A stretch of DNA of 64,000 nt from Coenobita brevimanus (GCA_032717465.1 CM064653.1:39133555-39197554); one strand, 5' to 3'. Positions 1 to 10,327 are shown, counted from the first letter of the stretch. Program-made: numbers and translations. The notes: a model not told the origin generated them from the sequence alone.

Positions 1-108
1 ATAAAAACGCACTTGCCAATACCTCGCGCCAATCCAGAGAGACAGACCAGCAAGTGTTTGATGGCTACAGACGGTATGGTTTCAGTGCCCAAGTGGTGAC
101 ACGTGAAG
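1..108 (+). CDS. Probable internal coding exon, 5' part outside window
   Basis: The frame starting at base 3 is open from the window edge to base 108 with mixed, protein-like composition, including the run VFDGYRRYGFSAQVVTRE near the end. It stops at a good 5' splice donor (GAAG|GTAAGC, GT at 109-110). After the donor the frame runs into a (CA)n tract, as expected for an intron. I do not recognise the protein family. No acceptor can be fixed, because the exon may start before the window or at one of several AG dinucleotides within bases 30-52. It could be a chance open frame, since only about 35 codons are visible. Confidence 0.4.
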
Positions 109-133
109 GTAAGCCTCAACTCCCCAATATCAT

Positions 134-136
<3 letters not shown>

Positions 137-186
<50 letters not shown>

Positions 187-202
187 ACACACACACACAC
201 AC
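137..202. repeat. (CA)n microsatellite
   Basis: About 33 CA units with one TA interruption, just downstream of the putative splice donor at 109. Bases 203-485 are ordinary sequence in which I see nothing. Confidence 0.97.
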
Positions 203-489
203 CGGCGTTTATGGCTCTTGTACTGTAGGGTTACTGTTTTCACCCCCCTCCCTGTGTGTCTCCTAAGTCATGGAAGGTATCATAGTAAAACAGAAAACAA
301 GTCTTCAGGTTGGAGGGCTGAAACACGGGGTCGGTTCAGTACACCCAAATTCTGCGAAACTGACTTAGCACGAGAAGTACTGTGATCTTTCAAAACAGAA
401 AATAGACACTAGAAAACACCCATATACCTGTGTTCTACTCATATATCGTTTCATTTCGTTCGTTTCGTTTTTGAAGACTCCAACATGCT

Positions 490-1130
490 TGCATGCGTCT
501 GCCTCGGTCATCTAATGGCGGCTCGCCATGCTGCTCGATCTCGGGAAGCTTCTCTATTCAATCCCTTATTCCTGGGGTCACACTCAATCACCTCGTCCCA
601 GGTCTTTTTCGGTCTACCTCTCGCAACCCTATCCCCAACCTTAACACTTCTCACTTTTTGCACCCAATAATCTTCCCCCAGCCTCTCCACATGCCCAAAA
701 CATCTAAATCTACCTCTTCTCATCACAACACCAATACACTCCAGTCCCATCCTATCCCTCAACTCTTCCATCGTAAACCTAGCCCCCCCCCCCCACAGCC
801 TCACACTCAAGGACGCACTGCACATTCACCTAATCATTGTCATTTCCGTATGTTTGAGCTTGCGAATATCCTCTTCCTTTACTGCCCAGGTCTCACTACC
901 ATACTGCATTACACTCCTAACACATGCTGCATACAATGATCTCTTAGCACGAAGGGAAAGCCCTCTCAATGTCAAGAGAGGCAACAGCTCCCCGAACTTC
1001 TTCCAACCACTTTTCACTCTAGCCACAGAGCACATAACATGTCTCCCAAATAACAAAACTCTTCCACACACTCAAAAGACTTACCAGCAAGTTCAATCCT
1101 TATTATTACACATCTATACATCATCGACAA
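490..1130 (-). mobile_element. LINE relic, reverse transcriptase C-terminal region, broken
   Basis: Reading leftwards, the order is FCYLGDM, then SGWKKFGELLPLL, then SLYAACVRSVMQYGSETW, then AVKEEDIRKL, then GHVERLGEDYWVQKV, then RGRPKKTWDEVI, then DRAAWRAAIR. This is the usual layout of the C-terminal part of non-LTR retrotransposon ORF2, downstream of the catalytic RT core. Two breaks are visible. A frameshift or small deletion lies near 1040, between GDM and ARVKSGWKKF. A TGA at 826-828 sits where relatives have Trp in the RWMCG motif. The 5' end is truncated and nothing identifiable as the catalytic core remains. The clade is not assigned. The same family occurs at 57740-58790 and 62010-63040. 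Confidence 0.85.
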
Positions 1131-1421
1131 ACGTAATCCCATTTCAAACTAATCCCTCCTTTACAAAGAAACGCATATTGATTAAAGAAACATCGCTATC
1201 TACTGGAATCCTAAAGCATGTGTTATTCACTACTGCCAAGACGCTGCAGATGTTAACACTTTGAGAATAATGAACACAATGGCATAGATATGAGGAGGTT
1301 AACAAGGCAATTAACAGCCTGGTAATGCATATGTAGATGAGAAGCGCCATTACTGCCTACCCAGCCTAAGCACGCATACACGCCCACACAGAACAGACAG
1401 TAGGTATCTCTTAATACTTAC

Positions 1422-1453
1422 GGTACGTGTGTAGGCGACGTGGGACGCTGCAC
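1422..1453 (-). CDS. Candidate 32-nt microexon
   Basis: On the minus strand a T-rich stretch ending in TTTGTTACAG is followed by 32 GC-rich bases and then GTAAGTATT, a near-perfect acceptor-exon-donor arrangement in AT-rich surroundings. All three frames are open across the 32 bases. It lies on the strand opposite the exon at 1-108, so it would belong to another gene. No flanking exon is visible. Paired splice signals this close together can occur by chance in 64 kb. Confidence 0.22.
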
Positions 1454-1721
1454 CTGTAACAAATAAACAATAAAATGAGCAGGAAGAGCAACACATTAAA
1501 AAACTGGCAAATAAATAAATACATAAATATTAACATCAAAAGGAAGAGTAATACATCAAATAAACTGGCATATGGAATTAAATATTCCCTTCAGGCCGAG
1601 GACACAATTTCTATTTAATCCATAGTATAACCTGAAAATTTGATTCTACTTAGGAAAGACTTTTCAAACTTGTGAGATTAGATAAAACTTCCAGCAACCT
1701 TTACACTATCAGGATGCCCTG

Positions 1722-1724
<3 letters not shown>
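1454..1724. other. AT-rich sequence with no feature
   Basis: I see no gene, repeat array or element here beyond a short near-duplicate of ATAAACTGGCA-type sequence around 1500-1570. Confidence 0.5.
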
Positions 1725-1792
<68 letters not shown>

Positions 1793-1834
1793 ATCTATCT
1801 ATCTATCTATATATATATATATATATATATATAT
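1725..1834. repeat. (AT)n with internal (CTAT)n
   Basis: Long alternating AT tract interrupted at about 1790-1809 by five CTAT units, then AT again. Confidence 0.97.
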
Positions 1835-1974
1835 AAGACACTCTTGGGTTGAAGGGCTTTAATATTTATAAAACCATTCATCACGAATGTCATTAATAGT
1901 TTAATGTGTCAGTACCATGCACTGAGTTTCCTGAATACTGTGTTTCCCGGACTCACAGTTATCGCGCGTGTGCC

Positions 1975-2205
1975 TATTTATGTATTTATATACTGTATAC
2001 ATGTATGTACGAATGTATGTAATTATGTATGTATATATGTGTATACATATGTATGCATGTATGTATGTATGTATGCATATGTATGTATGTATGCATATGT
2101 ATGTATGCATGCATCCATGCAGACATGTATGTATGTATGTCTTTGTAAGCATGTACGAATGTATGCATACATGTATGTATGTATATATGTATGCATGTCT
2201 GTACT
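1975..2205. repeat. Degenerate (TATG)n array
   Basis: Imperfect TATG/TACG/CATG tetranucleotides. Open frames on both strands (Met-Tyr-Val-Cys and Ile-His-Thr-Tyr runs) are translations of this repeat. Bases 2206-2939 hold no recognisable feature. Confidence 0.95.
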
Positions 2206-2939
2206 GCAGCGGCCGAATTGCAAACACCTGACATGGGCACACAACTCTACAATACATGCTGTGTGAAATTATTATGCATTGATGACCAACACTGAATATT
2301 ATGATGCGCACGTACGAGTACACTGTGTGCCAGGCGTGTGCTAGCCCGCCGCCACAATTTATATGATAATGCATGAAGTAATATAAGATGCATTCAGCTG
2401 GAGAGCCAGAGTGCAAGCCGACTTCCACCAAAGAATAAGGCTTAAAAGCAAAATCCGAGAACAAGCGTATTTCCCCAGGTCTTCCGCTGCACTCAACTAA
2501 ACTTCAAAGTCTGGCCACTGCAGTCGGGAAGTTTGATGTTTTATTTTTACCTGGGCAGCTGTACAGAGGAAGCCAGGTGTGGGCGCAAAGATACGTCTAC
2601 AAGGATATCGAATTCTCTCAGACAGAAAGTTGCGTTTTTACTCCTTACGTGTTGTTATGTCATGCGTCAGTAATATCCTCCTCATATGTATCAATAGAGG
2701 CATATGGGGAGAATGGGTGACGAAACGATGATGACAGGAGTAAACTGAGTGGGTCTGCAGGTAGGAGGAGGAGGGGTAGTCCTAGAAGGTGGAAGGATAT
2801 GGTGAAGAAATAGGTAAGAATGACGTATGTGAAGTGAGGAGGCGAGGGAACTGACAGAGGATCAAGCTGGTTGGAGGAAGTATGTATGGAGAAGCACATG
2901 ACAAGGAACGGGCACTCCTTTTTAAGTTATCTCACTGGA

Positions 2940-2940
2940 A

Positions 2941-2993
<53 letters not shown>
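2940..2993. repeat. (GT)n microsatellite
   Basis: About 27 GT units. On the minus strand this is the (CA)n tail directly after the SINE at 2998-3237. Confidence 0.97.
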
Positions 2994-2996
<3 letters not shown>

Positions 2997-2997
2997 T

Positions 2998-3236
2998 CAC
3001 CGGGTCGGTCAGGATCACTTGATGGTCGTGATCGTCAGCTTTTTACCCTCCCGGAAGGGAGCTGAGAGCTCATATAGTCCGATCTAAGGGCAAGGCTGTG
3101 ACCTTCACACACCCGTCCCCTTGCTCAAGGGGGACAGTAACCACCCACTTCGTCAGTGAAACTTTTCGCAACCTGAGCGAGGCGCGAACTCCCGTCTACC
3201 AGATGGCAAGCGAGAACGTTACCACTGCGCCAGCGA

Positions 3237-3237
<1 letters not shown>
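2998..3237 (-). mobile_element. tRNA-like SINE with (CA)n tail
   Basis: On the minus strand the 5' end reads CGCTGGCGCAGTGGTAACG, an A-box-like tRNA start. About 35 bases later GGGAGTTCGCGCC stands where a B box (GGTTCGANNCC) is expected. The 240-bp unit then continues with a unique body and ends in a (CA)n tract at 2993-2940. The box A to box B spacing and the simple-sequence tail are as in tRNA-derived SINEs. The B box is imperfect, so activity is doubtful. A second GT/CA tract abuts the 5' side. Confidence 0.6.

Positions 3238-3321
<84 letters not shown>
3237..3321. repeat. (GT)n microsatellite
   Basis: About 42 GT units directly abutting the head of the SINE. Bases 3322-4210 hold only a short (GAT)n at 3508-3528 and a CTC-rich tract near 4120-4145. 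Confidence 0.97.
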
Positions 3322-3323
<2 letters not shown>

Positions 3324-4211
3324 GCGCATCTAAATACAAGAAAAAAAATGTAGATACTGTAATTAGGTCTGTGAGATTAAGTCAAGACTCCCCGAGTTAG
3401 AACGAAGTGTAATGACTCTGTTGGTCACTTCACTAAGCATGGTGTTGACAGTTCTCCCATTTTAGTACTTTATCTTTGTTTTTCGATACTACCTTTCCAT
3501 ATCTTTAGGATGATGATGATGATGATGATAATAATGAACCGACAGAGATTTATTGATTTCTGTTTCATTCCTGTCACCTGTTGGCCGCTAAACAACCATC
3601 TTACGTCAACATGGGATAAGAAAAAAGGTATTATTTCCTCTTTAACTCAGGCTCTCAACTTCGCTCTTTGCCAGAGTTGCGGCATGTGAAACCCTGGGGT
3701 GTTTTCCCGTAGACTTAACACAATACACCTTACTGTTCCCTTGTGTGTTATGTAAGTCTTTGTAATAGCTTCATTGAGTCCATTATGAACAAAAATACTG
3801 TTCTTTCCAATGTTATCCACGTCTCACTAATTTCCTCACAGCCTGGATAAATAGCACACAGGTATATATTACGTACCAGATACATAGAAAACCAGGAGGG
3901 AAGAAGTGTTAGGGAGCTTTGTTGTAGACGTGAATACTCCACCTTACCCTCCATCACCTCTTCTTTTGTCACACCTGAGGGAGCAAATACAGGTGCGTTT
4001 CCGGTCTGCAGTAAAAGCCATGCGTAATGCTGATTAAACTGTTTCTTGCAGTTTAAAATATGAAAATCAGGTTATCGTACTAAAGGGGATAAGCGACAAC
4101 CAATCTCTTTCTTACTTCCTCCTTCTCCTCCTCCTCCTCCTTCTCACTCCATCACTCACTCACACACGCACACCCCTCACACATTACCTGATTGCTCCTG
4201 GGAGAGAAAGA

Positions 4212-4348
<137 letters not shown>

Positions 4349-4769
4349 AAAATACCCAGGAGGATGAAAGAGGGAAATGGAAAGCACAGGGAAGGATATA
4401 AATAAACACGAAAATAAAAGGAAAAAAAACATGAATACACAGACGGACGAAATGGAATGACAATATTAATACCAAACAACCAGTGAAAAAAAAAAAAAGA
4501 AACAAAAACAGAGAAAGGAAACGTAAAATGAAACACGAGTAATGAAATGGAGGTGCAAGCAGACTGAAGAGAAATTATTTAAAAAGTATATGAAAAATGG
4601 TTTAAAAAATGCAGATACAGACAAAGGTGCTTGATTGAAGGTATTATAAAAGTGATTAACAGGAAAATAAAAAAAAAGGGTATGTGAAAATTTGTTTTAA
4701 AAGGAATGCAAACCAAAACAAAGATGATTTAAGAAATGTATAAGAAGGACATGGAAGATGAAGCATAAT

Positions 4770-5660
4770 TACAATTCACGAATAAGATATAGAGCTAAAA
4801 GAGGAAAAAGATATAGAGCTAAAACAGGAAATAATATATACGGGTAAAAGAGGAAAAAAGATATACGGGTAAAAGAGGAAAAAAGATACACAACAAAAGA
4901 GGAAAAAAGATATACAGCTAAAAGAGGGAAAAAGATATACAGCTAAAAGAGGAAAAAAGATATACAGCTAAAAGAGGAAAAAAAATATTATACAGGAGGG
5001 AAAAAGATATACAACTAAAAGAGGAAAAAGATTCACAGCTAAAAGAGGAAAAAAGACATACAGAGAAGATGGAAATATATACAGCTAAATGAGGAAAAAA
5101 GATATACAGCTAAAAGATAAAAAAAAAGATATACAGCTAAAAGATGAAAAAAGATATTATAAAGGAGGGAAAAAGATATACAGCTAAAAGAGGAAAAAAG
5201 ATATTATAAAGGAGGGAAAAAGATATACAGCTAAAAGAGGAAAAAAGATATACAACTAAAAGAGGAAATTAAATATACAGCTAAAAGAGTAAAAAAGATA
5301 TACAACTAAAAGAGGAAAAAGATACACAGCTAAAAGAGGAAATAAAATATACAGCTAAAAGAGGAAAAAAGATATACAGCTAAAAGAGGAAAAAAGATAT
5401 ACAGCTAAAAGAGGAAAAAAGATATACAGCTAAAAGAGGAAAAAAGATATACAACTAAAAGAGAAAAAAGACATACAGCTAAAAGAGGAAAATATATATA
5501 CAGCTAAGAGGAAAAAAGATATACAGCTAAAAGATGAAAAAAGATATACAGCTAAAAGATGAAAAAAGATATAAAGCTAAAAGAGGAAAAAAGATATACA
5601 GCTAAAAGAGGAAAAAGATATACCGCTAAAAAGAGAGAAAAAGATATACAATGAAAAAGG
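4770..5660 (+). repeat. 25-bp minisatellite, about 35 copies
   Basis: Tandem copies of a purine-rich unit, core GATATACAGCTAAAAGAGG followed by an A-run. Near-identical units run from about 5340 to 5620, with degenerate units at the edges. A variant unit with GATATTATA and GGAGGG appears near 4985, 5152 and 5197, which suggests a partial higher-order arrangement. Flanking DNA at 4345-4769 and 5661-5940 is A-rich and looks like decayed relatives. No open frame of note. Confidence 0.95.
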
Positions 5661-6048
5661 GAAAAGTAATGAAACAACGAAAGGAGCTGAAAATAAGATA
5701 TAAGTAATGAAATGAAGGTTAGAGGAAAATCATGAAAAAAATGAAAAATGGAAAATAAATGAGCAAAAATACGCTGGAAATAAACACAGAAAAAGTATAA
5801 GAAACAGCAGGTAATGATGAGAAGACATTAAGAGAAAAACGAAAAGAAAACCAGAGAAGATGGTATATGAACAAAAAGTAAGCTAGAAATATACGGATAA
5901 AAAACAAAGAAAAACTGAAAATACATTAAAAGAAATAACAACAGAGGTATGGGAAGAGGTATTTGATCCACTTCTTCTCTACTAGCATACACTTCTGAGA
6001 TGAAAATAAATGTCCGGCAGCAGCAACAAATACACTCCTGTACTCGTG

Positions 6049-6092
6049 GTGAAGGGGTTAACGCTCAGGCAGGTGAATGAAATCGTCTGGCG
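6049..6092 (-). mobile_element. MITE-A fragment
   Basis: Contains GTGAAGGGGTTAA (TTAA-ended terminus) and the core motif in the orientation GAATGAAATCGTCTGG. See the complete copy at 34461-34560. A second fragment with the same two parts lies at 6378-6427. Confidence 0.6.
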
Positions 6093-6108
6093 GTCCCTGT
6101 AGCGGAAT

Positions 6109-6320
6109 ACTATACTTCTTTCACCTTAACTTGGCCCAAATTTTCGTCCTTTGAGGCTTATTTCACATACCTCAGTGGCAGAATCAGACGACGCTATGCA
6201 ACATCCTTCTCACAGAACTTCTTCGTGACTAGCATCCTATTCTAGTGTCAAAATTACAACTCTGCATTCAAGATGGAGGAAGGGCAATATCAGGCCAAGT
6301 TAGAGTGAAAAGAGAATAGC
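6109..6320. mobile_element. IR-B, short inverted-repeat element
   Basis: Left arm CTATACTTCTTTCACCTTAA then CTTGGCC. The right arm, reversed, begins CTATTCTCTTTTCACTCTAA then CTTGGCC. The arms are about 26 bp with few mismatches, 211 bp end to end. The core has CTTCGTGACTAGCATC. No coding capacity is seen. The structure is that of a non-autonomous DNA transposon (MITE), but the target duplication is unclear. Related copies lie at 8436-8654 and, less complete, near 7448-7678, 15770-15935 and 30890-31010. Confidence 0.65.
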
Positions 6321-6427
6321 TGTTCCGAAAATGAGTTACTGGTGACGACGTTAACGCTGAGGCTATTGTGACTCGCTCTCAGCTGAATGAAATCGTCTGT
6401 CGTTAGCTGTCCTGACCATTAAGGGGT

Positions 6428-6645
6428 TAGAGCTTCCTCCTGCTCCTGTTCCTTCTCCTCCTCTTCTTCATTTTCTTCTTCTTTTCCTCCTCCTCATTCT
6501 CTTCTTCTGCCTCCTCCTCCCTCTTTTCCTTCTCCTCCTCCTCTTCTTCTTCTTCTTTCTCTTCCTTCTACTTCTTTCTCCTCCTCCTCCCCCTCTTTCT
6601 TCTCCTCCTCCTCTTCTTCTAATTCTTCTCCTCCTCCTCCTACAC
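6428..6645. repeat. Imperfect CTC/CTT trinucleotide tract
   Basis: Pyrimidine-only stretch of CTC, CTT and TTC triplets on the plus strand. The Arg/Gly/Glu-rich open frames opposite it are artefacts. Confidence 0.9.
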
Positions 6646-7063
6646 TTACAACCTCCGACATACAAGAGTTTCCCATTAAAAAAAAAAAAAAAAGCCTCCG
6701 ACGTTTTCTCTGAACTGCTGAAATTTTTACGCCTACACTTTTGCCCTGATCTCTCCCCCCTTCCCCCCCGAGAAAAAAAAAAAAAAAAACTACTGAGATG
6801 AAGTTTTACCCTTGAGATTAATTGGGTTGGGCAGTTTTAAGAGACCAAGGTAAACAGGTGTGTCCAATGCCTTCCCGCCACTTACAGTCCCCCCTCACTT
6901 CTAAGTTCTTATTTCGTTTTTTTTTTTTTTTCGTTTTTTTTCTTTTCTTTCTTTAAGCTAGGCTAGATGTTTGGGACTAGATGGGTTAGATATAGGTTTC
7001 GCTAATCCATTCACTAATCGGGGACTCTTCTAGACTGGATTAAGTCGATGGTAGAGGCAAGAA

Positions 7064-7064
<1 letters not shown>

Positions 7065-7139
<75 letters not shown>

Positions 7140-7151
7140 ACACACACACAC
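7065..7151. repeat. (CA)n microsatellite
   Basis: About 43 CA units with one TA interruption. Bases 6660-7064 have poly-A and poly-T runs only. Confidence 0.97.
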
Positions 7152-7447
7152 TGACGGGATTCTGATTAACGGTTATCAAACGTTTTCACCCATTTAACTG
7201 CAAGGTCAGGTGCTGCAGGTGCGCCTTCATGTGGTGGCAGTGATACATTTCCAGGCTGCTCTGCTGTTTTATGGACCACAACGAAGTGGAACGTCTTAAC
7301 CCACTAGAAAACCAGGCGTTCACCTACTGGATCCATATCTCTGTGTGTCGTGGAGTACAGGAAACTGTCTACCTTGCCACGTAAGGTTACAAGAAGGTGA
7401 ATCAATGGTTGGCGCCTCCATCTACCTCTTAACGGAAAACAATTATG

Positions 7448-7678
7448 CTATTTTCACTTTAACTTGGACTAGATTTGCCATACCGCCATCTTAAATGCTA
7501 AAATGCTATCAGGATATCGTGATAGTAAAGAAAAATGCTACGGAAAGAATGCAGTGCCGTAGTATCGTCTTATTCTGACGATGAGCTACGGGAATTAAGC
7601 GACAAAAGGACAAAAATCTCCATGTTAAAACGACTAAAATAACAAACAGAGGCGATTATCTTGGCCGAGTTACGAACC
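7448..7678. mobile_element. IR-B, degraded copy
   Basis: The left end CTATTTTCACTTTAACTTGG matches the IR-B arm, and the core has GAAAAATGCTACGGAAAG and a TATCGTCTTATTCTG motif also seen at 54600-54660. The right arm is hard to recognise (CTTGGCCGAGTTACG near 7660). Confidence 0.5.
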
Positions 7679-7920
7679 ACGGCCTCTCCATCTCCTCTTC
7701 CACGTTCTCCTTGCCCCTGAACCACGCCATCTCCTCCTCCACGCCCTTCTGAACCCACTGACCTATCAACTGAATTACAACTCCTCTCCAGCAACACGTT
7801 TTTCGCTGTCAGTTTCTTTCCCTTCCTCGAGACTTGTTCAGGATTTTACAGTAAGGCGTCTTTCTGAAACTTCCTGCCTTAGCTCCTTCGGCCAGGGGAT
7901 GTCTTGCTTGGCTTAAATTC

Positions 7921-8100
7921 TTGCTACTTCCAGACGATTTTATTCAACCTGGGGAAGGATCTAATGGTGAAGGGGTTGACGAAGAAGACCATATCTAACC
8001 CTTTCAGTTCAAAAAAAAAAAAAGCCTATAAATCGTCTGGAGGTGGCAGGACGATTTTCTGAACTTTAGGTGGACTGTGTTACTGAGAGGGTTAATAAAG
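7921..8100. mobile_element. Cluster of MITE-A fragments
   Basis: 7930-7949 holds CCAGACGATTTTATTCAACC, and GTGAAGGGGTTGA ends at 7979. 7997-8050 has AACCCTTTCAGTTC plus AAATCGTCTGG. 8087-8095 has GAGGGTTAA. Several overlapping or nested pieces are present, so individual boundaries cannot be set. Confidence 0.6.
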
Positions 8101-8182
8101 TCCATCTCTAACCCTTCCAATTCAAAAAGGCTCCTCTAACTTGGCTATAAATCGTCAGGGGATGCAAGGATGAAGTACTGTA

Positions 8183-8344
8183 TTAACCCCTTCAGTACCA
8201 TGACGTCTCTCTCTCGGCTACCCCCACATATCTTTACTCAAATTAAAAATGACTAATAAAAAAATGACAAAAGCAAACATAAACAAAACAAAGGCGTCAT
8301 CGTACTGAAGGTATTAAAAGACGTCATCGCAGTGAAGAGGTTAA
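8183..8344. mobile_element. MITE-A, complete 162-bp copy
   Basis: Starts TTAACCCCTTCAGTACCATG and then ACGTC. The reversed right end reads TTAACCTCTTCACTGCGATG and then ACGTC, giving 25-bp inverted ends with 5 mismatches and TTAA at both tips. An internal CGTCATCGTACTGAAGG with TTAA at 8315 may be a second, nested right end. TTAA followed by CC at each end is the hallmark of piggyBac-type elements and their non-autonomous derivatives. Assigning it to that superfamily is inference, because no transposase is present. Confidence 0.65.
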
Positions 8345-8435
8345 CTACGTCAAGTTCAGAATTGCAACATTGCAGGAAGGTGGAAGGCTCAATCAGAAAT
8401 TATCCTTATCTGGTCATGTTATCAGGATTTTCGTA

Positions 8436-8654
8436 CTATACTCCTTTAATTCTAACTTGGGCTAAACTTATCACTTCTCCATTTTGACTGCTGGGTTTTA
8501 TCAGCATATCAGCACTAGAATATGATGCTAGTCACGAGGAAGCGCTATGGAGGGGATATACAACCGTGGTATCGCCTTCTCCTGGCACTGAATTACGTGA
8601 AATAAGCTGAAAAAGGCCGAGCATCTAGGCCAAGTTAAGGTGAAAAGAGTATAG
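8436..8654. mobile_element. IR-B, second copy
   Basis: Left arm CTATACTCCTTTAATTCTAA then CTTGG. The right arm, reversed, begins CTATACTCTTTTCACCTTAA then CTTGGCC. Length 219 bp. The core contains ACTAGAATATGATGCTAGTC followed by ACGAGGAAGCGCTATGG, the same core that is amplified in tandem at 54376-54606. Confidence 0.65.
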
Positions 8655-8729
8655 GTTGCAACACCCAGGATGCTACGACTCAGAGGTAAGAGAAAAAAAT
8701 CGTATGGAGTTAAATGGAATAAAGTACTA

Positions 8730-8950
8730 GGCCCGTATTCTTGCCCCTATCACCTCTTCCTCGGCGACTTATTTTTGGATATGGCTGGTAAATAGTTTTT
8801 TACGTTATTTATGCGGAGTATCGCGATGCTGGAATGAATAGTAAGGTCAAATACGCAAAATCAATCACTTAGGAAAAGGTGTTAGACGCAAAATCAATCA
8901 CTTAGGAAAAGGTGTTAGGAAGCTTCCTTTACCAACGAGAATACAGGGCG
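8730..8950 (+). mobile_element. IR-C, short inverted-repeat element
   Basis: The ends are inverted: GCCCGTATTCT on the left and AGAATACAGGGC on the right. The right part carries GTTAGGAAGCTTCCTTTACC. The body matches the element at 27901-28120 in opposite orientation over nearly its whole length (shared TACTCYGCATAA, CCAGCCAYATCCAAAAA and GGAAGAGRTGWTA in that reading). About 220 bp and non-coding. It contains a perfect 33-bp direct duplication starting at 8855 and 8888. Confidence 0.65.
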
Positions 8951-9151
8951 TGTAGTTGTCCCCATCATGAAAGGGTTAATGAAGATCGTGATAACACTCC
9001 CAGACTCCTATGACTCATCTCAGGCGAATCTGTCTCAGCACTCGTGTCCGATGGAATAAAGCAGTAAAGTGTCGATAATGATAAGGTCAAGTGACTGATT
9101 AGATAAGTTGTTTGTGGCGGTGTACTAGCAGGAGCACTACAGGGAACAGCA

Positions 9152-9152
<1 letters not shown>

Positions 9153-9196
<44 letters not shown>

Positions 9197-9229
9197 AATA
9201 ATAATAATAATAATATTAATAATAATAAA
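9153..9229. repeat. (CA)n then (ATA)n microsatellite
   Basis: About 21 CA units followed by ATA trinucleotides to about 9229. Confidence 0.96.
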
Positions 9230-9279
9230 CAGGACCACCAACAAAAACATCCAAACCAGGAACAGCACAGCATGCAAAT

Positions 9280-9940
9280 AAGGTCCCCCTCTTCACCCCC
9301 CGCCCCACCTACCTTCAGAACACTCCACCCCCCATCCTCTCCTCTCTCTTCCCCTCTCCCCATTTCTTTCCATCGCCCTCCCCCTTGTCTTTCTCTCCCT
9401 CAACCAGCTCCCTCTCCTGAAAAAGCTTCCCCTTCCCTCTCTTTCTCACTCCCTCTATCCCTCTCTTTCCCTCCCCCTCCTCTTCTCCCTCCTCCAGCTC
9501 CCTCTCATAACAATGCCTCCTTACCCCCCATTCATCTCCCTCCCCTCTCTTCTCCCCTTGCTACCTCCACTCCTCCCCCTCCCCCGTGCCCACAGCTTCT
9601 TCTCAAGGCAAAACTCTCTCCTCTCCTCCCTCCCTCCGCCACATCTCTCCTCTCCTCTCCCCTCACTTCCCCCCACAACTCTCCTCTCCTCTCCCCTCAC
9701 TTCCCCCCACAACTCTCCTCTCCTCTCCCCTCACTTCCCCCCACAACTCTCCTCTCCTCTCCTCTCACTTTGCATCCCTCTCCTCTCCTCTCCACCTTCC
9801 CTTTCTTTCCCTCTTAGTCCCTCCTTCTCCCCTTATCCCTCACTCCCCTCATCCTTATCTTTCCCTTCCCTTACTCTCTTTCCTCCACCTCTCCTCCCCC
9901 TCACCCCCTCCTCTGTTCCTCCACCCCCTTACCCATCTCA
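9280..9940. other. Polypyrimidine tract
   Basis: About 650 bases almost entirely C and T on the plus strand. The Pro/Ser/Leu-rich open frames here are products of composition, not genes. Confidence 0.9.
9640..9775. repeat. 34-bp minisatellite, 4 copies
   Basis: Exact 34-base spacing of CCCCCCACAACTCTCC (CACAACT at 9674, 9708 and 9742) inside the polypyrimidine tract. Confidence 0.9.
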
Positions 9941-9985
9941 AGACAAAAATCAACAATAATCCTAAATAACTTTGCAAGTCTTCGA

Positions 9986-9989
<4 letters not shown>

Positions 9990-10023
<34 letters not shown>

Positions 10024-10296
10024 CCACAAAAGTCACCTGCTTAGGATTTCATTTGCATACAAGATGAGAGGTAGTGGAAGGGTAGACAAAAAGGGAGGGG
10101 TGGGAAGAGGGGAGGAAAGTGGGAGGCAGGCGTGGGAGAGGGGGAGGAAAGGGGAGGGATGGGTGGGAGAGGGAGGAAATGGTGAGAGGGGAGTGGGATG
10201 GGGGAGGGGAGGTAAGAGGGAGTGGGAATGTAGGGATGCGGGAGGGGAGGTAAGGAGGAAGGGGCAGCGGGAGAGGGGGGGCAGTGGGAGAGAAAC

Positions 10297-10327
<31 letters not shown>

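Noticed and set aside
1118..1135. FVDDV on the minus strand as an RT catalytic F-x-D-D motif
   Set aside because: It is out of frame with the adjacent FCYLGDM segment, followed by a stop, and lies too close to it. In relatives the catalytic motif is over 100 residues upstream. Probably coincidence.
4770..5660. CRISPR-like regular repeats
   Set aside because: Units are contiguous with no unique spacers, and the context is an animal genome. Other minisatellites fail for the same reason.
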